This document shows, in pieces, positions 25,970 through 33,105 of a DNA stretch of 64,000 bases. The first letter of the stretch is position 1. Each line of letters begins with the position of its first letter. Under the pieces are notes generated by a model. The model made no database searches, was not told the DNA's origin, and was given only the letters and a program-made list of their open reading frames with translations. Location of the stretch: assembly GCF_029023725.1 (NCBI RefSeq), contig NZ_CP119075.1, forward strand, positions 4,335,501-4,399,500, in the 5' to 3' direction. The DNA is from Synoicihabitans lomoniglobus (GTDB lineage Bacteria > Verrucomicrobiota > Verrucomicrobiia > Opitutales > Opitutaceae). The translations under genes were made by a program, and so were the position numbers.

Positions 25970-26143
25970 GGGGTCATGTCGTCACTTTGTCAGCAGGTCC
26001 CACCGAGCAGCGGATAGCGGTGGATTTCTTGGAACTGACGTGTGCCCTTCAAAACGATGGAAATCTACGCGGGAAGCTCCAATTCGTTTGCCTCAAATTC
26101 CCCCATCTCAACGCCAATGCTGACAATCTGACGACATGACCCC
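25970..26143. mobile_element. MITE-like element with 25-base terminal inverted repeats
   Basis: Ends 25970-25994 (GGGGTCATGTCGTCA...) and 26119-26143 are inverted copies matching at 23 of 25 bases, enclosing 124 bases without coding capacity. A third copy of the end sequence lies at 26862-26882, outside this unit. Small size, inverted ends and no ORF fit a non-autonomous transposon; the parent element is not in the window. Confidence 0.55.
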
Positions 26144-26204
26144 GATGGCTGCCTTGACCCCGATGGCTGCCTCCCCGATGGCTGCCGTGACCCCGATGGC
26201 TGCC
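26137..26204. repeat. Four tandem TGACCCCGATGGCTGCC units
   Basis: Units start near 26137, 26155, 26171 (first bases altered) and 26188. The array overlaps the right end of the MITE-like unit and stops just before the stop codon of the DUF421 gene. Confidence 0.8.
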
Positions 26205-26210
26205 GGGGTT

Positions 26211-26759
26211 TCAGTTCCTCTTGCCGATACGGGTCTCGTCCGATCGCTTCACGCCGACGAGGCTTGAGACGGATTCTTCCGGCGGGTGCTGGGTAATCAC
26301 ACTCAACGAACCATCGGTTTCCAGCACCACGGCGGCGACCTGGTCCACTCGCGCCAAGCCTGCGGAGCGAATGGCCGCACGCACCTCATCAGCGGTGATC
26401 CGTTCGCGGCGCAGAGCCGCATCGTGGAGCTTACCCGTCTCCAGCAACAACGCCGGCTCTCCTGTCACCATCCGGCGCACCCAGCCGACCCTCACACTCA
26501 ACCACGTGATTAAGAACTGCAGTCCGACCAACAGCGCCAGCGCGACTGACCCTTGGGCCCAGGACACATCGCGGTTGAGCAGGATCGTCGCGAGCGTGGA
26601 ACCGAGCGATACTGTGATCACCAAATCGAAGGCATTCATTTTGGAAAGCACGCGTTTGCCAGCAATCCGAAGAAATAAAATGAGCGCGACATAGGCTGAC
26701 ACGCCGACCGCCAGTGTCCGCTCCAATGTGCTCCAGTGATCAAAAAATGCCTGCTCCAT
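26211..26759 (-). CDS. DUF421 (YetF-type) membrane protein
   Basis: A 182-residue protein with three N-terminal membrane helices (about 15-33, 45-62 and 67-90), containing LRIAGKRVLSKMNAFDLVITVSLGSTLATILL, the family signature. A cytoplasmic domain follows (LLETGKLHDAALRRERITADEVRAAIRSAGLARVDQVAAVVLETDGSLSVI). Bacillus YetF and relatives are membrane proteins of uncertain function. Length is normal. The gene is monocistronic and its 3' end abuts a tandem repeat array. Confidence 0.93.
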   Translation of the reverse strand: MEQAFFDHWSTLERTLAVGVSAYVALILFLRIAGKRVLSKMNAFDLVITVSLGSTLATILLNRDVSWAQGSVALALLVGLQFLITWLSVRVGWVRRMVTGEPALLLETGKLHDAALRRERITADEVRAAIRSAGLARVDQVAAVVLETDGSLSVITQHPPEESVSSLVGVKRSDETRIGKRN

Positions 26760-27197
26760 CCCTCTCCAGACTCCGAAATTCCGCGAACGTTCGCCGACGG
26801 GCGTGGAGAAGCCCCATCAGTCCGGCTCGGCGTGAGACTTCGTGCCCGGAGACCTGACGGCGTCATGTCCTCACTTTGTCAGGATTTGGGCTGGTGTGAG
26901 GGCAATCCGACGAGGTCGTTTCGTTACAATTGGGACTTCTCGAGCGAAGAATGGCCAGCGATTGGGTCCATTTGGAATTTCACGCGTTGGGGCCTGCCAA
27001 ACGGGGTATAGTCGCTGGGGGCTCAGCCTTCAGCTCGTCGTGATTGAGCGGCACCGGCAGACATTTGGGACTTTACCCCTGAGCCGGGAGGGCACTGCGA
27101 CCTGCCGGGAAGGTGGCGGGCGCGCCTCCTTTTCCAAGCGGGCTGGCACGACGTTGCCATTCCGGATTTCGGCTGTGAGGGTGCCTCATAATCCACG
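26760..27197 (+). other. Non-coding stretch with a solitary copy of the MITE end sequence
   Basis: No credible gene. At 26862-26882 lies GTCATGTCCTCACTTTGTCA, a near copy of the MITE-like end at 25970, followed at 26902 by a GGGCAATCCGA sequence that also occurs in the 25.7 kb repeat cluster. The remainder shows nothing notable. Confidence 0.5.
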
Positions 27198-27707
27198 ATG
27201 AACCCATCGCTGAATCCGCTGCCATCACCGCCACCCGGATACCGCAGACGAATGCCTCCGGTCGAAGAAGCCAAGCAGGTGGTTTCCGTCGGTTCGGATG
27301 TGTTCGGACGGGAGGTGTTCCTGTCCCCACCGACCGCCCGGGCGTGGCACCGCCTGCACCGGGCCGCGAAATGCGAAGGGGTCCACCCCCTGCTTATCTC
27401 CGGCTTTCGCAGCTTCTCTCACCAAGTGAAAATCGTCACGCGCAAGCTGCGGGCCGGCCAGTCGCTTGAAGACATCCTCAGGGTCAGCGCGTATCCCGGC
27501 CACAGTGAACACCATGCCGGCACCGCTTTGGATCTGGGATCGCCGCAGGCCGAACCCTTGTCGGAAGCGTTTGAACACACCCCGGAATTCAATTGGCTGA
27601 CGGCGCAGGCTTCGGAATTTGGTTTCACGCTGTCCTACCCCCGGAAAAACGAACGGGGCATTGCTTTCGAACCCTGGCACTGGAACTACACCGGCCCCGC
27701 CACTTGA
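27198..27707 (+). CDS. D-alanyl-D-alanine carboxypeptidase, VanY/M15B family
   Basis: A 169-residue zinc peptidase. The motifs are complete: ISGFRSFSHQ, the metal-binding segment AYPGHSEHHAGTALDLG (His and Asp ligands) and the last ligand in EPWHWNY. It would trim terminal D-Ala from peptidoglycan stem peptides. No signal peptide or membrane anchor is visible in the chosen frame, which is unusual for a periplasmic enzyme; a later start at the MPPVEEAK Met (27252) does not change this. It is followed by a DUF6503-like secreted protein. Confidence 0.88.
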   Translation: MNPSLNPLPSPPPGYRRRMPPVEEAKQVVSVGSDVFGREVFLSPPTARAWHRLHRAAKCEGVHPLLISGFRSFSHQVKIVTRKLRAGQSLEDILRVSAYPGHSEHHAGTALDLGSPQAEPLSEAFEHTPEFNWLTAQASEFGFTLSYPRKNERGIAFEPWHWNYTGPAT

Positions 27708-27808
27708 ACGGAGCGACGCATCCATGGTCGACCGGGTCGCGGTTGCCGGGGGATCGTGATCATTTCGTCCCTGACGTCGCCGGAAATGCCCCGCAACCTT
27801 CAAGACTT

Positions 27809-28462
27809 ATGACTCTTCGTGGGATGCTTTGCTTCATCGGAAGCGGACTGACCGTGGTGGCGGCCGCCCCGACTCCGACGGAGGTGTTGGCGCGGGCCAC
27901 GGCTTACCACGATCCGCACGGGGAATGGGCCGCGCTGGAGGACACGACTTTTCACTTTATCGAGACGCGCCCCGGGGCAGAGAACAAGACCGTCACCATG
28001 GTCCTCAACAACCGCACAACATCCATGCGGCTCGATCGCAATGGGACCGAGGCCTACGCGATCACCAGGGAGTCCTGCACCGTAATCGCTGGCGAACGCG
28101 ATGCCGCCCGCGGCCTCATGTTGCGCAACTACTACCTCTATCTGTGGGGGCTGCCCATGAAACTCCATGACGCCGACACACCGCTTGATGCCGAGGTCAC
28201 CACGGCGGAGATCGACGGCGCCGCCTGCGATGTGATCCGCGTCGTCTACGAGCAGGACACATGGTATTTCTTCATCGACCAACAGACCGGTCGCATGCGC
28301 CGCTACACGTTCTACAAGGACGAGGCGGCGGGCAAAGGCGAGTTGATCAAACTCGAAGACGAGATCCAGGTCGGCTCAATGCGGATCCCGCAAAAACGTA
28401 GTTGGTATACGCTGCCCGGGATGAAGTATCTCGGCACCGACATTCTCACGAAAACGGAGTAA
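27809..28462 (+). CDS. Secreted DUF6503-like protein
   Basis: A 217-residue exported protein from ATG 27809 (MTLRGMLCFIGSGLTVVAAAP). The frame upstream overlaps the VanY gene and looks non-coding. YHDPHGEWAALEDTTFHFIETRPG, LRNYYLYLWGLPMKLHDADTPLD, WYFFIDQQTGRMRRYTFYKDE and MRIPQKRSWYTLPGMKYLGTDIL match the pattern I know for DUF6503, a family frequent in Bacteroidota and found in other Gram-negatives. It may bind a lipid or hydrophobic ligand, by likeness to LolA-type folds, but this is inference. Confidence 0.8.
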   Translation: MTLRGMLCFIGSGLTVVAAAPTPTEVLARATAYHDPHGEWAALEDTTFHFIETRPGAENKTVTMVLNNRTTSMRLDRNGTEAYAITRESCTVIAGERDAARGLMLRNYYLYLWGLPMKLHDADTPLDAEVTTAEIDGAACDVIRVVYEQDTWYFFIDQQTGRMRRYTFYKDEAAGKGELIKLEDEIQVGSMRIPQKRSWYTLPGMKYLGTDILTKTE

Positions 28463-28515
28463 AGGCAATCGGGCGCGCCGGCGGCTCCTCTCCAGAAAGC
28501 AACGCGCCGGATGAT

Positions 28516-28534
28516 GTCGGGCGTGAAGCCCGAT
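28516..28534. repeat. Solitary REP hairpin
   Basis: GTCGGGC, GTGAA, GCCCGAT: the stem matches the hairpin at 21611-21629 at all but one base, 7 kb away from the REP transposase. The surrounding gap 28463-28724 has no gene. Confidence 0.75.
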
Positions 28535-28724
28535 CCACAGGGGACCTTCCAACGGCGCAAGGACTCAAGCTTCTCGGCGATGCAATCGAGACCATCAGCC
28601 GGGACCCGACCTTTAAATCTCCAGAACCTACCACAATGCACGCGACGCTGATTTCCGCCGTTTCCTCCTGTAGAAATGCCAGCGGTAGGGTTAGCTTCGT
28701 GACCTTCGGTAAAATGTCATCCTC

Positions 28725-29357
28725 ATGAGAAAACTCGTCCCTTATAAAACCACCCGCAACGCCCTCGCCGCGTTGGATAACGGCGGACGCTTCTACAACC
28801 TGCTCACGAAGTCGGCCGACGGTGAGATCGCCCCCGCCGAACTAGCCAAGGTCGCCGGCGTTTATTCCGACCAACAGCAGATGTTTCTGTTTTTGGAGAT
28901 GGCCTTGGCGGCGCTGCCGGAGGATGGCGCGACCACGGTGGTGAGCGCGTTGTCCCCGGAGCTCAAGAAAGCGCGGCGGCGCCACCGCCCGGCCATGCTG
29001 TCTCCCGCCGCCGCCGTCACGACCGGCAAGCCCGGCAAGTCGCTCATCGTGACCGGCGTGCCCCGCTACGTGCAGTCGAACACCGACTTCGTCGGCTTCA
29101 TCATGATCCCCATCTCCACGGGCAAGGTCACCACGTTCAGCATGGTGCCGATCATGGATGCCTACGATGTTTACGAGGTGAGGGACGACGCGTCGGACGC
29201 AAACTTTCTGGTCGCCCACGCCCGCACCAAGACCAAGTTGCCCGCGCACCGCACCACCTTCGGCGGCATCCTCAAAAAACTGGAAAAATCGAAGGCCAAG
29301 ACGTCCGCCCACCACGGGTATCTCGACGCGCTGTTCTACACACCGCAGAGCGACTGA
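28725..29357 (+). CDS. Hypothetical protein
   Basis: A 210-residue soluble protein. The first 75 residues are helical, with NGGRFYNLLTKSADGEIAPAELAKVAGVYSDQQQMFLFLEMAL. A Lys/Arg-rich linker (KKARRRHRP) follows, and then a beta-rich part with VQSNTDFVGFIMIPISTGKVTTFSMVPIMDAYDVYEV. No signal peptide or membrane helix. I do not recognise a family. Codon use and composition match its neighbours, so it is probably a genuine chromosomal gene. Confidence 0.75.
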   Translation: MRKLVPYKTTRNALAALDNGGRFYNLLTKSADGEIAPAELAKVAGVYSDQQQMFLFLEMALAALPEDGATTVVSALSPELKKARRRHRPAMLSPAAAVTTGKPGKSLIVTGVPRYVQSNTDFVGFIMIPISTGKVTTFSMVPIMDAYDVYEVRDDASDANFLVAHARTKTKLPAHRTTFGGILKKLEKSKAKTSAHHGYLDALFYTPQSD

Positions 29358-29460
29358 AATCCGCCGACCGCCCCGAGGGCGGAACGATTTGGTGAACTTG
29401 AACCAAGCCATCTGCCCGCGATCGCTTGCGGATCGAACCGGCTGGCATCACGTTGGCGCC

Positions 29461-30624
29461 ATGATGCCCCGGTTAATCCCGTCTCTCCTCACCCTCGTCG
29501 CTCTCTCCGCCGGTCTGGCCTCCGCCGCCGACGACTACCCGAAGCCGCCGCCGCTCGGCACGCCGTTGCCGCACTTCGAGCTGCCCGGCATCGAAGGTGG
29601 CACCTACGAGGTGAAAACCTACACCCCGGAATCTTTCGCCGACGCGAAGCTCCTGTGCATCGTTTTCACCTGCAACCACTGCCCGACCGCCCAGCGTTAC
29701 GAGGAGCGGCTCAAGCAGCTCACCACCGACTACGGCCCCAAGGGCGTCGCCGTCATCGCCCTCAACCCCAACAACGCCGCCGCCGTGCGTTTGGACGAGA
29801 TGGCCTACACCGATCTCACCGATTCTTTTGAAGACATGAAGGTCCGGGCCGAACACAAGAGTTTCAACTTTCCGTATCTCGACGACGGTGAGACTCAGGA
29901 GATCTCCCGCGTCTTCGGCCCCGTCGCCACCCCGCATGTCTTCATCTACGATCAAGACCGCAAGCTCGCCTTCCAGGGCCGCATCGACGACGCCGAGTTG
30001 CCACAATACATCAAGCACCAGGATACCCGCGCCGCTCTCGACGAGTTGCTCGCCGGCAAGAAGGTGTCCACGCCCACCACCCGCGTCTTCGGTTGCTCGG
30101 TGAAATGGGCGGAGAAGGCCGAGGGCTACAATAAGATCTGGGCCGAGCAGGTGAAGAACGAGCCGGTCGAGCTCAAGGAAGCCGTCGCCGCTGACTTTGT
30201 CGCGTTGCGCGAGAACAAGGATTCCGGCAAATTGCGCCTCATCAATGTCTGGGCCACCTGGTGCGGACCGTGTGTCACCGAGTTCCCGGATTTGGTGGAT
30301 ACCAACCTGACCTTCCGCGGTCGCGATTTCGAGATGGTCACCATCGCGGCCGAGTATCCCAAGATGAGCGCGAAGGCCCTCAAGTTCCTCAAGGGGCAAC
30401 ACGCCTCGATGCAGAACTACATCTTTGGCGACACCGACAAATACGCCAACATCGAGGCCATCGATCCGGAGTGGAACGGCGCCCTGCCCCACACCCTGCT
30501 GGTGAACGAGAAAGGCGAGGTCATCTATCGTCAAACGGGACCGGTCGACTTCCTCGAACTGCGCCGCATCATCGTCCCCGCGCTTGACCAGATCACGCCG
30601 TGGGGCGGCCTCGACGGCAACTGA
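29461..30624 (+). CDS. Exported protein with two thioredoxin-fold domains
   Basis: From ATG 29461 (or the adjacent 29464): signal peptide (MMPRLIPSLLTLVALSAGLASAAD), then an AhpC/TSA-like redoxin domain (about 30-190) with the active-site-like FTCNHCPTAQRYEER, and a TlpA-like thioredoxin domain (about 225-385) with NVWATWCGPCVTEFP. Both have a CxxC pair. The tandem arrangement suggests a periplasmic thiol-disulfide relay or peroxidase-reductase fusion. No cytochrome maturation or DsbD-like partner lies nearby. A bidirectional terminator follows. Confidence 0.87.
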   Translation: MMPRLIPSLLTLVALSAGLASAADDYPKPPPLGTPLPHFELPGIEGGTYEVKTYTPESFADAKLLCIVFTCNHCPTAQRYEERLKQLTTDYGPKGVAVIALNPNNAAAVRLDEMAYTDLTDSFEDMKVRAEHKSFNFPYLDDGETQEISRVFGPVATPHVFIYDQDRKLAFQGRIDDAELPQYIKHQDTRAALDELLAGKKVSTPTTRVFGCSVKWAEKAEGYNKIWAEQVKNEPVELKEAVAADFVALRENKDSGKLRLINVWATWCGPCVTEFPDLVDTNLTFRGRDFEMVTIAAEYPKMSAKALKFLKGQHASMQNYIFGDTDKYANIEAIDPEWNGALPHTLLVNEKGEVIYRQTGPVDFLELRRIIVPALDQITPWGGLDGN

Positions 30625-30675
30625 GCCGGCCCGATCGGCAGCGACGGCGAAGTAGTAATCGCTCGTCACTTTTTT

Positions 30676-30705
30676 AAAAGCCGCGTTTTTGGACGCGGCT
30701 TTTTT
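30676..30705 (+). terminator. Rho-independent terminator after the double-thioredoxin gene
   Basis: AAAGCCGCGT and ACGCGGCTTT arms with a six-base loop and a T-run; A residues on the other side would let it act in both directions. Confidence 0.92.
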
Positions 30706-30764
30706 GGGCTTCGGCATGGCTACCCACTGCCACCGTCCCTGCCGTTCGCTCCATCGCTCGAAAC

Positions 30765-30846
30765 GTCGGAGCGGGCTTGCGCGCGATAGCCCCTGCCCCC
30801 CGTTCCGACCATGACACCGATGTATCGCGCGCAAGCCCGCTCCTAC
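30765..30846. repeat. Inverted REP pair with GAGCGGGCTTGCGCGCGATA cores
   Basis: 30765-30788 and 30823-30846 are inverted copies matching at 23 of 24 bases, 34 bases apart. The core is strikingly like REP sequences known from many Proteobacteria, and differs from the REP hairpins at 21 kb. Confidence 0.8.
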
Positions 30847-30894
30847 CGCGCAGTCCTCGCGAGTGGGTGGCGCCCGACCGCCCGACACGCCACG

Positions 30895-30923
30895 AAAAAC
30901 GCCGCGTCGGATGGACGCGGCGT
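30895..30923 (-). terminator. Rho-independent terminator for the S9-like gene pair
   Basis: On the minus strand, ACGCCGCGTC, a five-base loop and GACGCGGCGT, followed by TTTT; it lies 40 bases after the stop at 30963. Confidence 0.9.
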
Positions 30924-30962
30924 GAGAGCGGGACAAGAGGCTGACTCCGCTGGGCGTAAGCC

Positions 30963-32966
30963 CTACATGTTGGCGTCGAGGAAATCCGCCATGCGTTCGA
31001 ACAGCGCCACCCGGTTGCTGAGCTGACCGAGGCTGCCGTCGGTCACGAAGACCTGGTGTTTCGCTCCGGCCGAACGCAGGGCATCGATCAACTTGTCGGC
31101 TTCCACGGTTTCGACGGGGCTGGCGTTGCGTTGACGTGCGATGAGAATCGGGTCGCGCAACTTGTCGAGGCGACGGTTGGGCGAGATCCGCGCAAACTTG
31201 GCGGCATCGCGCCCCGGGTCGCCCAGAATCTTGAAGAGATCGCCGTAGACCGGATCGGATTCGCGATCGAGCCCCAGCGTGTTGGCGATGCGAGCCCAGT
31301 CGTAGATGCCCGCAAAGCTGATACCGCAGCGATACAGGTCGGGCTCGTCGACCAAGCCCGTCAGCGCCAGATAGCCACCGAAGCCGCCGCCCGAGATGGC
31401 GACGCGATCGGAGTCGATCATGCCCGTGCGCAGCGCTTTGCGCACCGCGCGAGTCACATCGTCATGCATGCGGCCGAAGGCGGCGCGATCCACGGACGGG
31501 AACTGCCAATCGTAACCGACCGAGCCGCGGTAGTTGGGCTGCAGCACGGCATAACCGCGGCTGGCGAGAAACTGCACCTCGGGATCGAAACCCCAGGTAT
31601 TACGCACCCACGGTCCCCCGTGCGGGAGCACGACGAGCGGGGCGGGATTGTCCTTGGTCGTGCCCACCGGCAGCGTGATGTAGGCGTCGAGTTTCTGCCC
31701 CTCGGCGGTATCGAACTGAAACATGCTCGTCGCGGCCATCTTCGACGCATCGATCCACGGGGCTTCGCTTTGGAGGCGGCCCACGGTGCGGGCTGCGAGG
31801 TCGATCGTGTAATAGGCGACGGGTTCACGATCGGAGCTCACGCTGACCAGCATCACGTTGCCCGATTCGTTGCCATCGAGCAGACGGACAACTTTTCCCG
31901 GGAAATAACCGCTCAGGATCTTCTGCAGATTCTGGTAGCCCTCATCAAACCACTGGGAAACCGGACCGGTGCGATCGTAGTGCACACCGACAATGGCATG
32001 GGAAGCCGGGTCACGATAAACCGATCCATAAAAATCGTAAGCCACATCGCGCAGCACGAGATCCCCGGCCTCGGCCGTCAGCGCATCGATGAAAAACAAC
32101 GCCGATGGCTGGGAAGACATGCTGGCCAGACGGACGAGCAGCTCGCCGGGGTGGTCGCCGACGTCGATCACGTTGATGCGATCGAGGTCCAGGGCGGACG
32201 GCACCCAGCCCTTGCCATCCCAGAGATTGAGCACCACGCGATCGTTGTCATTGTCCGAGGTGTAGGCGTAGGCCAGATGTCCCGTGGCGTTTACCAGATA
32301 GCCCAATTGATTGTCGCCCGGGGGAGCGGGCACGACGCGGAGAATGTGCTCTTCGTTTCTCTCCGCCACCTGCACCCACGCGGCCTCGCTGTCCTCGCCG
32401 CGCACGTCGACATACGGTCCGGAGTTCAAGGCGGCATCGATTTCCACCACGGCGGGGCGTCCCTCCGCTCCCGCCACCGCCACCCAGACGAGAGGCTTCA
32501 TCGGGGTGTCCACCGGCACGCCGATGATCCGGGCCGCTCCATATTGATAAATCGGATACGACTCGCCGGGTTGGTTGATATTCACGACCAGCAGCCCCAG
32601 TTCGTCGCCCGCGTTGGTCACGAGGTTGTAGGCGATGTGGGTGTCATCGAGCCAGGAGAAGTTCGTCACCTGCACCGGCCCACTGCCGCCAATGAAGCTC
32701 TCGGTTTCGTCGGCGAGGTTCTTGATGATGAGCTGGTAGGTTTCACCGCCGCCCGAGAAGAGGCCGGCCACATGGGTGCCCGCCCGGTTCAGCGCCGGGG
32801 CCTGCAGCAGCGGGGCACGAAAGAAAGCGATGGCCGGCGAAGCCTCGGGCAGAGCGGTTCCCGGCAGCTGGGAAGAGACCGTCTGGGCCGTCAGCGGCAC
32901 GGCTAACACACACCACAAGGCGCACCAAGCGCCGCGAAACGAACGGAGGGATTTCAAACTATACAT
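30963..32966 (-). CDS. S9 prolyl-oligopeptidase-like protein lacking the catalytic triad (pseudoenzyme)
   Basis: A 667-residue exported paralog of the upstream S9 peptidase, read from ATG 32966 (MYSLKSLRSFRGAWCALWCVLAVPLTAQ, a signal peptide); the frame upstream is not coding-like. It keeps the propeller and the alpha/beta-hydrolase scaffold (VVLPHGGPWVRNTWGFDPEVQFLASRGYAVLQPNYRGS). However, the nucleophile site reads ISGGGFGGYLAL, so Ser is Gly at 528. The Asp segment HGKDDP of the paralog is RQRNAS here, and the His segment EGHG is DGSLG. All three catalytic residues are gone while the frame is intact, so it is likely a non-catalytic binding protein rather than a decayed gene. Confidence 0.88.
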   Translation of the reverse strand: MYSLKSLRSFRGAWCALWCVLAVPLTAQTVSSQLPGTALPEASPAIAFFRAPLLQAPALNRAGTHVAGLFSGGGETYQLIIKNLADETESFIGGSGPVQVTNFSWLDDTHIAYNLVTNAGDELGLLVVNINQPGESYPIYQYGAARIIGVPVDTPMKPLVWVAVAGAEGRPAVVEIDAALNSGPYVDVRGEDSEAAWVQVAERNEEHILRVVPAPPGDNQLGYLVNATGHLAYAYTSDNDNDRVVLNLWDGKGWVPSALDLDRINVIDVGDHPGELLVRLASMSSQPSALFFIDALTAEAGDLVLRDVAYDFYGSVYRDPASHAIVGVHYDRTGPVSQWFDEGYQNLQKILSGYFPGKVVRLLDGNESGNVMLVSVSSDREPVAYYTIDLAARTVGRLQSEAPWIDASKMAATSMFQFDTAEGQKLDAYITLPVGTTKDNPAPLVVLPHGGPWVRNTWGFDPEVQFLASRGYAVLQPNYRGSVGYDWQFPSVDRAAFGRMHDDVTRAVRKALRTGMIDSDRVAISGGGFGGYLALTGLVDEPDLYRCGISFAGIYDWARIANTLGLDRESDPVYGDLFKILGDPGRDAAKFARISPNRRLDKLRDPILIARQRNASPVETVEADKLIDALRSAGAKHQVFVTDGSLGQLSNRVALFERMADFLDANM

Positions 32967-33105
32967 GGGAAAGAAGGCGGGGAAAACGGGGGTGAAGGCA
33001 CCTCCTGACACCGACGCGCGCGCCGGGTTCAAAAGACGTAAGGGACCACCGAAGCAAACCCACCGCCCGAGCGCACGCCGAAATTTCAGGGACAAATGCC
33101 AGCAG

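Larger units (their letters stand above)
25803..26210 (+). other. Non-coding stretch containing a MITE-like element and a short tandem array
   Basis: No credible gene in 25803-26210. The main content is a 174-bp unit with terminal inverted repeats (25970-26143) and a following array of four CCCCGATGGCTGCC units (26137-26204). The rest shows nothing I can interpret. Confidence 0.55.
30625..30962 (+). other. Non-coding stretch with two terminators and a REP pair
   Basis: Between convergent genes. Contents: a terminator at 30676-30705, an inverted REP pair at 30765-30846, and a minus-strand terminator at 30895-30923. Nothing else seen. Confidence 0.7.

Noticed and set aside
25860..26123. A possible 87-residue ORF within the MITE region
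   Set aside because: It spans the MITE boundary and its translation is low-complexity at the start, so it is unlikely to be a gene.
30963..32966. Calling the second S9-like gene a pseudogene
   Set aside because: There is no frameshift or stop over 667 codons, the signal peptide and terminator are in place, and the fold motifs outside the active site are kept. It is better described as an intact non-catalytic protein.
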